Positions 52,624 to 62,104 are shown, counted from the stretch's first letter. The stretch is DNA of 64,000 bases from Paenibacillus sp. FSL R5-0912 (GCF_000758605.1 NZ_CP009282.1:1240001-1304000), one strand, 5' to 3'. Notes: generated by a model from the sequence alone, not told the origin. Numbers and translations are program-made.

Positions 52624-52701
52624 GAGAAAGACGATGGGCTAACAGACAAGAGCGTGCGGAATCAAGTTATACTAGGTGACTAAATAAGAGGAGGTGAACA
52701 A

Positions 52702-53141
52702 ATGAATAAGATTTGGGTAAATAACTTGTTTATTTGGGATTCTTAGTAATCGTGGGCTTAGTTTTTATATTCGGATTAAGCTATCAACATCATTTAGAGG
52801 TAGAAGCACGCATAACGTATCACCCTCTAACAAGTGCTGTCTTTTCTGTTCTTTTTCCGATTTTCTTAGGATTATTACTCGGTTTACTAAGATTATTTGA
52901 ATTACTGCGAAAGACTGGAGAATGGAAAATAAATTGGATTAAGCTCTGTATTTTCGGCTTACCTTCACTCTATGTCTCCTTATTTCCACTATTATTTTGG
53001 TCTGGTTTGTCTATTTCATATAATGCTTTACCTTTGGGCTACCTTTTGATTACTTCGGGAACAACAGCTCATACAATTAGCGGTCTGATATTCGGTTTTT
53101 TGTTATTTTACGTAATTGAAAGGAAAAGCAAAGAAAGTTAG
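52702..53141 (+). pseudogene. Frameshifted membrane protein gene
   Basis: ATG 52702 with an excellent site (GAGGAGGTGAACA) opens a frame that stops after 14 codons. A different frame, open from 52734 to 53141, encodes about 135 residues with four hydrophobic helices (FLVIVGLVFIFGLSY, VLFPIFLGLLLGLL, LYVSLFPLLFWSGL, ISGLIFGFLLFYVIE). One missing base near 52734 (TTTATTTGGG) would join them. Without that repair translation is unlikely to produce the protein. Confidence 0.65.
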
Positions 53142-53151
53142 AGTATTCATT

Positions 53152-53188
53152 AGCTAACAGCAAAAGATAGCATTATGACAATAGGCAG
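53152..53188. repeat. Post-gene repeat element, copy 1
   Basis: AGCTAACAG, then GATAGCA and ATGACAATAGGCAG, 37 bases; 31 match the copy at 56122-56158. It begins ten bases after a stop codon and is followed by a degenerate inverted partner (GCCTAGCTGTC). Confidence 0.7.
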
Positions 53189-53256
53189 TTGAGCCTAGCT
53201 GTCGGAACAAAAAACGGCACTTTTTTAGCGTCAGATTGTATTATTAATTTGGGATT

Positions 53257-54258
53257 TTATAAAGGGTTATGAGCAATAGCAGCTAGTCCCTTGCTAATCT
53301 CACTAATATCATTCGAGATATTACTGAGTACAATAACTGTTATTCCACTATCTAAAAATCTTAAAAGCATTGAGGTATAACCAGAGATCCCCCCGCTATG
53401 TAAAGCAACTAGCCCGAAAGGAGTGTCTTGTATAAACCATCCGTAACCATATTGTGAATTGTATAATATAGGTTTGTACATTTTGCTTTTAAGACTGGGG
53501 GAGATGAACTTGTCGGAATATAAAGCGCTGTCCCATAGATGGAGGTCCGAAACTGTAGAGGTAATATTCCCAGTAGCAAAGGCGTTAGTGGTGTTAAAAA
53601 ATGGTGAGTAAATTAGTGACTGCGACTGATCCAGCTCATATCCTGTTGAGCGATTCTCCACAATTCTAAAAGCTACTTCAATGTCTGAATCTTGCATCCC
53701 CAAAGGGTCGAAAATACCTTCTTTAATAACAGAATCATAAGATTTACCGGTTATTTTTTCAATTACCATACCAAGAATAACGTAGTTTGAATTTGAATAG
53801 GAATACTCAGTTCCAGGACTAGATTGTAATTCTTTGTTTGAAAAACGTTGGAATATTTCATCGGGGCTTACGTTAACATTAGCCCATTCGTTCATAGTGG
53901 GATTTTCGGTATAATTTTGAATACCAGATGTATGAGACAACAAGTGGCTAATTGTTATTTTGTCCCCCTCTCTCTGTGACGGGAAAAACTTTTCAATACG
54001 ATCATCTAACTTTAGTAAACCTTTATCAACCAACTGTAATATGGAAACGGCTGTGAAAGTTTTTGTGATGGAGCCAATCCTAAATTTTGTTTTTGATGTA
54101 ATAGGTACACCTAACTCATAACTTGCTTTTCCATGGCCTTCACAGTATATAATCTCAGATTGTTTTGAAATCAAGACCGCGCCTGAAAACAAATTATTGC
54201 TTTGATATTCTTTTATATAATCACCAATATTTTCAGCTATACTCGGCAATATTGACAC
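53257..54258 (-). CDS. Serine hydrolase, beta-lactamase class C-like
   Basis: This 333-residue protein has the penicillin-binding/class C fold motifs: SITK (SxxK with catalytic Ser), YSNSN (YxN) and HSGG (KTG position). No signal peptide is visible, so it is cytoplasmic or unconventional; an esterase or peptidase role is as likely as beta-lactamase activity. ATG 54258 follows AAGGAGTGTC. The preceding gene stops four bases upstream, so the two are one operon. Confidence 0.9.
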   Translation of the reverse strand: MSILPSIAENIGDYIKEYQSNNLFSGAVLISKQSEIIYCEGHGKASYELGVPITSKTKFRIGSITKTFTAVSILQLVDKGLLKLDDRIEKFFPSQREGDKITISHLLSHTSGIQNYTENPTMNEWANVNVSPDEIFQRFSNKELQSSPGTEYSYSNSNYVILGMVIEKITGKSYDSVIKEGIFDPLGMQDSDIEVAFRIVENRSTGYELDQSQSLIYSPFFNTTNAFATGNITSTVSDLHLWDSALYSDKFISPSLKSKMYKPILYNSQYGYGWFIQDTPFGLVALHSGGISGYTSMLLRFLDSGITVIVLSNISNDISEISKGLAAIAHNPL

Positions 54259-54261
54259 TCC

Positions 54262-54498
54262 TTAGTTTTCAAAATATTGGTTTATTATGTTTCTCAATGC
54301 TTCTGACTGAGATGTTTCATTCGCATTACAATAAGAATTAATTTTTTTCCATTTATCTTCTGTTAGAGTCAAGGATATCTTTTTTGTTATACCTAACCGT
54401 TTTTTCCCCGATCCAGTACGTGCCCCCCCTTTATTTAATATAATACTTAATTGCCCGTCATTTCGAGGTATACCTAGACTAATCTCTTTCTTCTGCAA
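54262..54498 (-). CDS. Small ribbon-helix-helix-like protein
   Basis: This 78-residue basic protein ends with a ribbon-helix-helix-like stretch (KKISLTLTEDKWKKINSY, SQSEALRNIINQYF). It starts at TTG 54498 with only a weak ribosome site. It is directly upstream of the serine hydrolase gene, with a three-base gap, and may autoregulate the pair. It resembles small phage or plasmid regulators; function inferred only. Confidence 0.65.
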   Translation of the reverse strand: MQKKEISLGIPRNDGQLSIILNKGGARTGSGKKRLGITKKISLTLTEDKWKKINSYCNANETSQSEALRNIINQYFEN

Positions 54499-54708
54499 AA
54501 TACCACACCCACTTTTCTTTGAAATAGGTAACCTAAATCAATATGTCATTAAACTAATGATAGCATCAAATGGAAAATGCTACAATAGAGATATTCCTTC
54601 CTCCCTAGATAAACGATAGCGGCAGAGGCAGTAGCTACTATACAACTAGAGGTAGGATTATTACAATATATGGTACTATAGTGGATATGCCCTGTGAGGA
54701 GGATATCC

Positions 54709-56127
54709 ATGGAGAAGTTCTACGATAGCCTACATCAATTTGATGGAAATGATCTGCGGTTGTTCCTTTACAATTTGTTAAATACAGTAGATCGTTATGG
54801 TAAGGACGGCAGTATTGAAGAAAAAAAGTTAGCAGCAGGACTCGTTAATATACTTCAAACCCAGATAGAGGCGGTTCACAACCATAAATTACAAATGAAT
54901 GAACTCCAACAATATGTCTATCTTGTTTTCAGCCTCTCTGATGCAGGTTCATTAAAAGTAACTCTAAGTAAAATCGGCAAACGGGAGCTATGCCAAGTCT
55001 TAGCATTCAATGAATTGTTTTCAGTTGGACCCATAACTAATTTAGATACGAAAACAAACATGTCTTTCAAGGCACAACTCCAGCATGAAAATGAGCAGCG
55101 TGGCTAAAAAACAGAACATCGTCTTTTCATTTATTAACATATTTTAACGGAAAACCGAACACAATTGGACTGGGTGCACTGCGTAGGCCAAATGTAATCG
55201 AAAAACCGAACACAATTGGACTGGGTGCACCGCGTAGGCCAAATGTAATCGAAAAACCGAACACAATTGGACTGGGTGCACCGCGTAGGCCAAATGTAAT
55301 CGAAAAACCGAACACAATTGGACTGGGTGCGCCGCGTAGGCCAAATGTAATCGAAAAACCGAACACAATTGGACTGGGTGCGCCGCGTAAGCCGTGCGTT
55401 TATCGCAGTGCCAGACGTATTTTCACAGAAAACTGGGCAGCAGAATAGACTTTTTTGGTTGACGGAAAACGATGGAGACTTTAGCTATGTCCCAGAGCAT
55501 CTGCTTGCGAAAATGGTAGAGGCAGTAAAGAATATTCCAGAAAGTAAAACCATTGTCATTTGGTGCGCGGATAACGCACATGATCAGACAGGCTTACGTT
55601 TCGTAATACATTTGTTGAGAGATCGAAAACAGCCAGTTAATGTTGTCAATGTGACAGAACTCTTTAATGCTACTGGGCTTCATTACAAAGAAGGATTAAA
55701 CCCCTATTTTAGTGGTTTAATCGATCGAGAGCATTTTCAGGAAATCGTAAAAAAGAATTATGAAGGTGCTCCTCTTGATCCTAACCAAAGAAAAAGGTAT
55801 GAATCAGAATGGCTAATGCTCTCGAATGAAAATCATGTGCTCCGTTTGTGGAAAGAAGGTTCTGTTAAAGGTACTGATGAATCTGCTCTGGACGAAGTGA
55901 TAATAAGGTCAGTCATTGAACTAGAGCAAGAACAAGATGAGAATGGGTTTATCAAGGCGGGGAGTGTCGTCGCGAGAGTATGTGATACGTCTCATCAACT
56001 CGTAGGGTATTCATTTATTACCAATAGAATATGGAGCTTAGTTAACCAAGGGGTTTTAAAGTTTAGCGGACTGCCAAGGCCCTTGTATCAGTTCTCTGTT
56101 AAACTTGGCACCCGTAGGTTGAGCTAA
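54709..56127 (+). pseudogene. DUF1835-type gene interrupted by a tandem-repeat insertion
   Basis: The 5' part (ATG 54709, GAGGAGGATATCC) encodes YLVFSLSDAGSLKVTLSKIG and LAFNELFSVGPITNLDTKT, then runs into unrelated sequence and stops at 55107. The 3' part, in the same frame from about 55429, resumes with GQQNRLFWLTENDGDF, IVIWCADNAHDQTGLRF and KRYESEWLML to 56127. NLDTKT plus GQQNRL join smoothly, so about 370 bases including five 51-base repeats appear inserted. The family is DUF1835-like by motif; its function is unknown. Confidence 0.7.
55152..55392. repeat. Tandem repeat, 51-bp unit, nearly five copies
   Basis: CCGAACACAATTGGACTGGG recurs at 55155, 55206, 55257, 55308 and 55359, exactly 51 bases apart. 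Units differ by few bases (GCACTGCG, GCACCGCG, GCGCCGCG), changing stepwise along the array. There are no unique spacers, so it is not a CRISPR. Confidence 0.95.
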
Positions 56128-56181
56128 CGGATAATGATAGCAGCATGACAATAGGCAGCCAAAATCATTGGCTGCCTATTG
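56122..56181. repeat. Post-gene repeat element, copy 2, with perfect palindrome
   Basis: AGCTAACGG (containing the stop codon of the preceding gene), GATAGCA and ATGACAATAGGCAG match copy 1. They lead into CAATAGGCAGCCAA paired exactly with TTGGCTGCCTATTG (56149-56181). Confidence 0.8.
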
Positions 56182-56198
56182 AATAGAAGGAGGTCACT

Positions 56199-56489
56199 AT
56201 GAAAAAACCATTAATCCGAAGCCTGATTGTAGGACTAATATTTGCATTTGTTTATTATGCTATTCAGATTATTCGCGGGATGTATCTTTCAAAGAAATAT
56301 GTTCCAGACATTGTAAATGAGTATACGACTATGGATTATCTACAACATAAAATAACATTTGGACATGAATATAGTTCAATGTGGAGAATAATTGAATTCT
56401 CCAGTCTAATGCTACTTGGAATAATTGTATATTTTACTTGGAGAATATTGAGAAATATAACCACTAAGAGTGACAAATCATTACGCTAA
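56199..56489 (+). CDS. Small two-helix membrane protein
   Basis: This 96-residue protein has hydrophobic segments at about residues 8-25 and 66-84 and a basic tail. No family recognised. ATG 56199 follows AGAAGGAGGTC. AT-rich like the rest of the island. Its last nine bases overlap the convergent gene on the other strand. Confidence 0.7.
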   Translation: MKKPLIRSLIVGLIFAFVYYAIQIIRGMYLSKKYVPDIVNEYTTMDYLQHKITFGHEYSSMWRIIEFSSLMLLGIIVYFTWRILRNITTKSDKSLR

Positions 56490-57140
56490 TATTTCGAGCG
56501 GAGCTTTCACATCCTGATGTGTTCCAGAGATCATGTTGATCCAGGCAGTATACAAACGTCCAAGGCCCGATAGCAGTAGCGGCAGGATCAGCAGCAGTAC
56601 AAATCCCATTCCGCATACGATCCAGGAGCGTTCGTCCGGTGTAGTATCAGACAGGAACACGAAGACATCCGGGTCCAGCACATTCTGGTCATAGGAGAAT
56701 ACGGAAGAGCTGACTTTCTGGACTACAGGCGACAGGAGGGCGCTAATGGCAACCGAGGGCAGGGTAAGAGCAAGGGTGAATCCCAGAATACCTGCGGGCA
56801 GCTGCAGTATGCTGTACAGAATTCCCCGGTAAGACTGGCCTTGGCGAAGCTGGTATCCTAATGTCCGCAGACCTTCCCAGCGGAAGGCAGGCGGATGGTC
56901 TGGCATAATTTGCTGCGCGGCCCCCCCTTTACCATGAGACCAGGCTTCAGCAGCCTTCTGTTCACTGATCATCATCGTGCGGCACCAGGTTAGTGTCAGG
57001 GCCAGCAGAGGCAGCCCAACCCATATAATTACCAGAGGCAGACTTACACATAGGCCTGTAACGGCAATAACAAAAGCGATAATTCCTTTAGGCAAAGAAA
57101 GCATGAGCATTTTCCACGCGTTTATACTTCGTCGTAACAT
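56481..57140 (-). CDS. Predicted membrane protein, sensor-domain-like
   Basis: This 219-residue protein has four hydrophobic segments (about residues 18-52, 115-140 and 175-205) and resembles the stand-alone membrane 'putative sensor' domains found upstream of histidine kinases. No kinase is attached or adjacent. ATG 57140 follows GGAGAGGGGTTGC; longer in-frame starts lack a site. Base composition is back to the core level. Confidence 0.65.
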   Translation of the reverse strand: MLRRSINAWKMLMLSLPKGIIAFVIAVTGLCVSLPLVIIWVGLPLLALTLTWCRTMMISEQKAAEAWSHGKGGAAQQIMPDHPPAFRWEGLRTLGYQLRQGQSYRGILYSILQLPAGILGFTLALTLPSVAISALLSPVVQKVSSSVFSYDQNVLDPDVFVFLSDTTPDERSWIVCGMGFVLLLILPLLLSGLGRLYTAWINMISGTHQDVKAPLEILA

Positions 57141-57340
57141 CAGGGCAACCCCTCTCCAAATTTTACCTTCTTCAGTATAAAGGTTAAATCCATACAATAC
57201 ACGCACCCGGAGGCGGGAATAATACTGGTCTTTGGTCTAGTGCGGCTCTCCTTTACTTTAAGGTGGCATGGGCAGGCATATTTCTCTAAAATGAATATAG
57301 AGTGTGCAGTGATCAATATCCCGGACAAGGAGCCGCGCTT

Positions 57341-58219
57341 ATGAATATCTATCTGGAAATTCCGGATGTGGACAAGCATTTTCCGTTTCGCAGCCTGGTC
57401 TGCGGAGGAGATGATCTGACCTATCCGCATTGGCATAAAGAAATCGAAATTATCTATGTAACCAAGGGAAGCCTGAATCTGGGAATCAATGATGTGCCGA
57501 TCCGGATGGAGCAGGGTGAAGTGCAGTTCATCAACGGCGGAGATGTGCATTATTTCCTGGCGTCAACGGGCAGTGAGCGGGTAGTGATACAGTTTGATCT
57601 GAATTTCTTTCAGGAGGTTGCAGCACTGGGAGGCAATGATTATCCGCTGCGGGATATGTTCATGGAGATGGAATTCTCCAGTTCAAAGTGGCCGGAAGGG
57701 GCTGCCGCCAGTATAAAGGCTCTGATTGAGAGCATTTATGAGGAGGATACACAGCGCCGGGAAGGCTACGCTTATCTGATTAAGGCCAGGATGTTTGAAA
57801 TGCTGACGGTTATTATGCGGGAGGTGCCGAAGAGCAGGGTCAAGAAGCAGCCCAAGTTCTCGGAAGACACATTGTCCCAGTCCAGAGAGACGCTGGAGCG
57901 GCTGGAGCGGATCTTCAGCTATGTGGAGCAGCATTATCAGGAAGCGATTACACTGAATGAGGTGGCCGGGTACATGGGCTTCAGCCCGTATTATTTCACC
58001 AAGCTGTTCAAGAAGAATACGGGGATGACCTTTGTCGCGTTTTTGACGGAATACCGGCTGAATAAGGCCAAGTGGATTCTGCTCAATGAAGACCTGCCGA
58101 TGTCAGCGGTAGCGGAAGCGGCCGGGTTCGGCAGCGGGAAGACCTTTCACCATTTATTCAAGGAAGCTACGGGGATCTCTCCGCTTAAATACCGCAAGAC
58201 AATATCCGGGAATAATTGA
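57341..58219 (+). CDS. AraC family transcriptional regulator
   Basis: This 292-residue protein has an N-terminal cupin (PHWHKEIEIIYVTKGSLNLG, NGGDVHYFLAS) and a C-terminal two-HTH domain (ITLNEVAGYMGFSPYYFTKL, SAVAEAAGFGSGKTFHHLF). ATG 57341 follows ACAAGGAGCCG. The ThuA-domain gene begins 113 bases after it, so the two probably belong together in sugar metabolism. Confidence 0.92.
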   Translation: MNIYLEIPDVDKHFPFRSLVCGGDDLTYPHWHKEIEIIYVTKGSLNLGINDVPIRMEQGEVQFINGGDVHYFLASTGSERVVIQFDLNFFQEVAALGGNDYPLRDMFMEMEFSSSKWPEGAAASIKALIESIYEEDTQRREGYAYLIKARMFEMLTVIMREVPKSRVKKQPKFSEDTLSQSRETLERLERIFSYVEQHYQEAITLNEVAGYMGFSPYYFTKLFKKNTGMTFVAFLTEYRLNKAKWILLNEDLPMSAVAEAAGFGSGKTFHHLFKEATGISPLKYRKTISGNN

Positions 58220-58332
58220 GCAAGAATGCAGGAAGAAAGCCTGCTTGCAGATTTGTATGATAGAGGTATAAAAAGTAGTCAAAAACTAAAATTAACCGTA
58301 AAATTCACCTTTGAAACAGGAGAGTGTCCATA

Positions 58333-59064
58333 GTGACCAGAGTAACCGTATGGAATGAATACCGCCATGAGCGGCAGGAAGAACGAATCCGCCAGGTCTA
58401 TCCGAATGGCATACATGTACAGCTGGCCTCTTTTCTGAGCGCAGCGGGACTGGATACAAGAACGGCAACGCTGGATGAGCCGGAGCATGGCCTGACAGAA
58501 GAAGTGCTGAATAACACTGATGTACTGGTATGGTGGGGGCATGTTGCCCATCAGGAAGTGAGTGACGAGGTAGTGAACAGGATTCATAAGCGTGTGCTGG
58601 AGGGGATGGGGCTGGTGGTGCTGCATTCAGGCCACATGTCCAAAATCTTCATCAAGCTCATGGGCACAAGCTGTGATCTGAAATGGCGTGAAGCCGGGGA
58701 GAAAGAACGCCTCTGGGTGATGGAGCCCAGCCATCCGATTGCCGCAGGCATCGGCGAATATATTGACCTGGAGCAGGAAGAGATGTACGGGGCGCACTTT
58801 GACGTGCCTGCACCGGAGAGCCTGATCTTTGTCGGCTGGTTCGAAGGCGGCAATGTGTTCCCGAGCGGATCAACGTACCGGCGCGGCAGCGGGAATATTT
58901 TCTATTTCCAGCCCGGCCACGAGTCCTATCCAACCTATTACAACAAGGAAATTCAGCAGGTTATCATCAACGGCGTGAACTGGTGTGCTCCGGTCAAGCG
59001 TGATGTTCCGGTGTACGGCCATTCCGAGGCACTTGAGCCGATTAGAAGCACAGTAGGTGTATAA
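58333..59064 (+). CDS. ThuA domain protein
   Basis: This 243-residue protein has the ThuA-like class I glutamine-amidotransferase fold ([43 protein letters not shown]). The family is associated with trehalose or other disaccharide utilisation. GTG 58333 is chosen because CAGGAGAG lies about ten bases before it; the first GTG at 58324 is too close to the site. Confidence 0.9.
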   Translation: MTRVTVWNEYRHERQEERIRQVYPNGIHVQLASFLSAAGLDTRTATLDEPEHGLTEEVLNNTDVLVWWGHVAHQEVSDEVVNRIHKRVLEGMGLVVLHSGHMSKIFIKLMGTSCDLKWREAGEKERLWVMEPSHPIAAGIGEYIDLEQEEMYGAHFDVPAPESLIFVGWFEGGNVFPSGSTYRRGSGNIFYFQPGHESYPTYYNKEIQQVIINGVNWCAPVKRDVPVYGHSEALEPIRSTVGV

Positions 59065-59094
59065 CCTCTAGCCTTGCAGTCGATAGAAAAGTTA

Positions 59095-59127
59095 CCCGTC
59101 AGACCTAACGGTTTGGCGGTTTTTTGT
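59095..59127 (+). terminator. Terminator after ThuA gene
   Basis: CCGTCA.ACC pairs with GGT..GGCGG, followed by TTTTTTG. Confidence 0.75.
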
Positions 59128-59427
59128 GCTGCTGCGCTTAACGGATACAACAATCCTTAAAAATGCTTCAGTATAGGGAGGCTCGAGTAGCACTACGTAC
59201 AATATTTTCATTTTGAGGCTGGCCTTCACAAATTTGGATGGTGAACATTTCGATGCATCAGCCTGCGGAATCCTTTATACTGAATGAAATTTATTGGATC
59301 GTGGAAGAGGCTGATGATATGTGGCGGTGGAGCAACTAGAGGCAGCGGGCGGCTGGGATAGAAATGACCGGGCGCGGCGTGGATGATTAGGAACAAGAAA
59401 AAACAAGGAAGGGAAGGAGCGTGAATT
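59128..59427. other. Gap before cutC
   Basis: No gene or clear repeat is visible in these 300 bases. The purine-rich GAAGGGAAGGAGCG before 59428 is the cutC ribosome site. Confidence 0.5.
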
Positions 59428-60120
59428 ATGCTGCTAGAGGTCATAGCCACGACAGTAAGTGATGCAATCACAGCAGAACGTTATGGAGCGGACCGGATCG
59501 AGTTGATTACCGGGATCCGTGAAGGCGGATTAACACCCAGCCTAGGGCTGATTGAAGCTGTGCGGGAGGCAGTCAGTATTCCCGTAAGAGTGATGGTGAG
59601 GCCGCATGCATATTCCTTCATGTATGACCCATCCGACGCAGAAACGATGCTGCGCGATATCCGCCACATTGCCGGGATAGGCGGCTTATCCCTGGTTATG
59701 GGTATGCTCCGCAGTGACCGGACTGTAGATGAAGAACTGCTAATCCGGCTGATTGATGCTGCGGACGGAATGGAGGTTACGTACCACCGGGCCTTTGATG
59801 AGGTGCGGGATCAGCTTGAGGCCCTAGAAGTTTTGAAGCGGTATCCGCAGATTACGGATATATTGACCTCCGGCGGCAGTGCCGTAGCTACTTCGCCGGA
59901 GGGAATGGCACGGATTGCCGTACTGCAGCAGCTGTCTGCAGATACTCCGCTATCCATCCTGGCCGGCAGCGGCTTAAACGCTGCAAGCCTGAAGGATTTC
60001 CTTGCCCATACCGCAGTCAGCCGGGTACACTTCGGCTCAGCGGTCCGGTTGGACGGTGATCCGCTGAAGCCTGTTGACCCCCGGCGGCTGGAAGCTGTCC
60101 GCAGGATACTCCAGCCATAG
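59428..60120 (+). CDS. cutC: Copper homeostasis protein CutC
   Basis: This 230-residue TIM-barrel protein matches CutC (AERYGADRIELITGIREGGL, PSLGLIEAVREAVSIPVRVM, RPHAYSFMYD, YHRAFDEVRD). Its role in copper handling is debated. ATG 59428 follows GGAAGGAGCGTG. Confidence 0.93.
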   Translation: MLLEVIATTVSDAITAERYGADRIELITGIREGGLTPSLGLIEAVREAVSIPVRVMVRPHAYSFMYDPSDAETMLRDIRHIAGIGGLSLVMGMLRSDRTVDEELLIRLIDAADGMEVTYHRAFDEVRDQLEALEVLKRYPQITDILTSGGSAVATSPEGMARIAVLQQLSADTPLSILAGSGLNAASLKDFLAHTAVSRVHFGSAVRLDGDPLKPVDPRRLEAVRRILQP

Positions 60121-60155
60121 AAGAGGTGAGCTTTGGCACTTTGACATAACGGACG

Positions 60156-60308
60156 TTGCATGAACTGCGCAAAGAGCAGAAGCTGGAACGGAGAGCTGAA
60201 ATGGAGCCGGGCCGCAGGCGGCCGCACTATAGAACTGCCGGAAGCGAAGCCGGCCTGGGCATTCTGTTGCTGAAAATCAAGGACTTTACTCCTGAAGCGG
60301 CAAAATAA
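60156..60308 (+). other. Short open frame after cutC, possible gene remnant
   Basis: A 50-codon frame reads LHELRKEQKLERRAEMEPGR and ends KIKDFTPEAAK. It has no good start or ribosome site and may be the tail of a decayed gene. Confidence 0.3.
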
Positions 60309-60352
60309 ACATTTGAGCTGTAGAGAGGCGGCAACCTAAGCCACTGCCCGGG

Positions 60353-62065
60353 CTACCCGCCCGCTCCCCCCAGCAGCCTGGGCAGCAGGGTCAACAGCCG
60401 CTCGCGGGTCAGGGCATCGCCGGAATTCCATTTGGCGCCGTCGAGCATATAGACGCGGCCCTCCTGTACGGCGGGCAGGCTGTTCCACAGCGGCGTCCGC
60501 AGCAGCTGCTCCATGGCTTCCCGCGAGTCCGGGCGCTCCGGGATGAGCATGAAGACGCGGTCCCCCGCATAGCTGTGCAGCTTCGCCGGATCAACCTCGC
60601 CGAAGCCAAGCCCCTGGTCCAGCAGGCCCTTAATCTCTGCCGTCGGCTGCAGGCCGCCGGGAGCATACAGGGCCGTGGACAGTCCGGTCATCGCCATAGC
60701 GAACAGGCGGTTGCCATGGTCGTAGACCAACGCGGAGGCGGTTTCTCCCGGCTGGAGTCCCTCTGCGTACAGACGCTGCCACATGGCAGCGTTTTTGGCG
60801 TGATAGGCCTCCAGCCAGGCTTCCGCTTCACGCTGCCTGCCGAGCCACCCGCCAAGTATCCGCAGCCGCTGCTCGAGCGGCGCGAACGAATCGAAGGTGA
60901 GGGTCGGGGCGATACCGGAGACGCGCGTATAGGCGCGCTCGTCCGAATTCGCGATAATAATCAGGTCGGGGCTGATCAGCCGGGTCAGCTGCGGGTCCAG
61001 CGGGAAGCCGACATTGGCCAGATTCTTGACCCTGTGCTTATAGACGCTGTTCCGGGCGAAGGCCTCATCGCCTCCGGCAGGCTTGACTCCCAGCGCCAGC
61101 AAATCTCCCAGTGTCTCCCCGTGGTAGACAATCCGCTTCGGCCGCTCCGGAATTTCCACTTCATGCCCCGTCCAATCCTTGACGGTAACTTTGCGCTGCT
61201 GGGCCTGGGCATACTGCCCGGGCGTGACTCCCGTCTTCTGCCGGAAGCGGCGGCTGAAGTAATATTCATCGGAGAAGCCGACCAGCCGGGCGATTTCGCG
61301 CAGCGGCTCGGCCGATTCCAGCAGATAGTTCTTGGAGTGCCCGATGCGCAGATCGGTCAGATAATCGAGCGGCCGCTTGCCGGTCAGCTTCTGGAAGATA
61401 GGGGTGTATTGCCAGGGAGAGACCTGTGCCAGCTCCGCAAGCTGCTTCACCGTAATGCTCTCCATATAATGATCCTGCAGGAATTGGATCGTACTCTCCA
61501 CGGATTGCGCGGGACTGGGCAGCTGGCGGGTGGAGTAATTATGTTCAAACAGCAGGAGCAGCAGCTCCTGGAACTGCAGCTGCTGTCTGAAATACTGGAG
61601 CTCGTCCCCGCTGCCCGGGTTCGCAAGCAGCTCTTCCGCGAGCCGGATCACCCGGGTGAAAGGGTGGACGATTAGCTCTTTCCGGCCCGGCAGCAATTCA
61701 GCTGTATGGGAAGCAGGGGAATCTCCAGCCGTAATAGCGGCAAAGGATATCAAATAATAGTATAGTGTCATTTCTGCGTTATCCGTACTGTAGGAAGTTC
61801 CGGGGGACAGCAGACAACACTTGTCTGCATGTACTGAAAGGGCCGGCTGCTCCCCGATACAGAGCTCACCGCGGCCTCCGGTAAAGATCAGAAGTGTATG
61901 CTGACCGGCAGTCTGCACAGCGGACACAGTGTTGGCACTCTGGATTACCAGCTCAATGCCCTTCAGCTGAAACAGCAGGGAGCGGAGCGGAACCGCCGGC
62001 AGGGCCGGAGCCGCTGCGAGTGCGGAGGCAGGGGGGAGTCCCGGATTCAAGGCATTCTGTCTCAA
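60353..62065 (-). CDS. AraC regulator fused to siderophore-binding domain (Btr-like)
   Basis: This 570-residue protein has an N-terminal AraC ligand domain, two HTH motifs (ITVKQLAELAQVSPWQYTP and LREIARLVGFSDEYYFSRRF, about residues 200-290) and a C-terminal FepB-type periplasmic-binding domain (about 300-565, RPKRIVYHGETLGDLLALGV). The architecture is that of Btr, which senses Fe-bacillibactin inside the cell. TTG 62065 follows AAAGGAGTGC. The binding domain is similar to the adjacent lipoprotein. A Fur-box-like site lies upstream. Confidence 0.92.
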   Translation of the reverse strand: MRQNALNPGLPPASALAAAPALPAVPLRSLLFQLKGIELVIQSANTVSAVQTAGQHTLLIFTGGRGELCIGEQPALSVHADKCCLLSPGTSYSTDNAEMTLYYYLISFAAITAGDSPASHTAELLPGRKELIVHPFTRVIRLAEELLANPGSGDELQYFRQQLQFQELLLLLFEHNYSTRQLPSPAQSVESTIQFLQDHYMESITVKQLAELAQVSPWQYTPIFQKLTGKRPLDYLTDLRIGHSKNYLLESAEPLREIARLVGFSDEYYFSRRFRQKTGVTPGQYAQAQQRKVTVKDWTGHEVEIPERPKRIVYHGETLGDLLALGVKPAGGDEAFARNSVYKHRVKNLANVGFPLDPQLTRLISPDLIIIANSDERAYTRVSGIAPTLTFDSFAPLEQRLRILGGWLGRQREAEAWLEAYHAKNAAMWQRLYAEGLQPGETASALVYDHGNRLFAMAMTGLSTALYAPGGLQPTAEIKGLLDQGLGFGEVDPAKLHSYAGDRVFMLIPERPDSREAMEQLLRTPLWNSLPAVQEGRVYMLDGAKWNSGDALTRERLLTLLPRLLGGAGG

Positions 62066-62104
62066 GGCTCAGCACTCCTTTCAGGGCAGTTGAATTTAGA
62101 TGTA

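Noticed and set aside
55127..55368. Repetitive minus-strand frames through the 51-bp repeats
   Set aside because: They are open only because the unit length is a multiple of three; no start signal and no other protein-like features.
55152..55392. CRISPR array
   Set aside because: The 51-base units are contiguous and nearly identical with no unique spacers, and no cas gene is in the window.
53152..56181. Integron attC sites
   Set aside because: The repeated motif lacks the paired RYYYAAC/GTTRRRY core sites and no integrase gene is visible.
60575..61675. 366-codon open frame on the plus strand opposite the AraC-binding-domain gene
   Set aside because: Composition and lack of a start site mark it as an antisense shadow.
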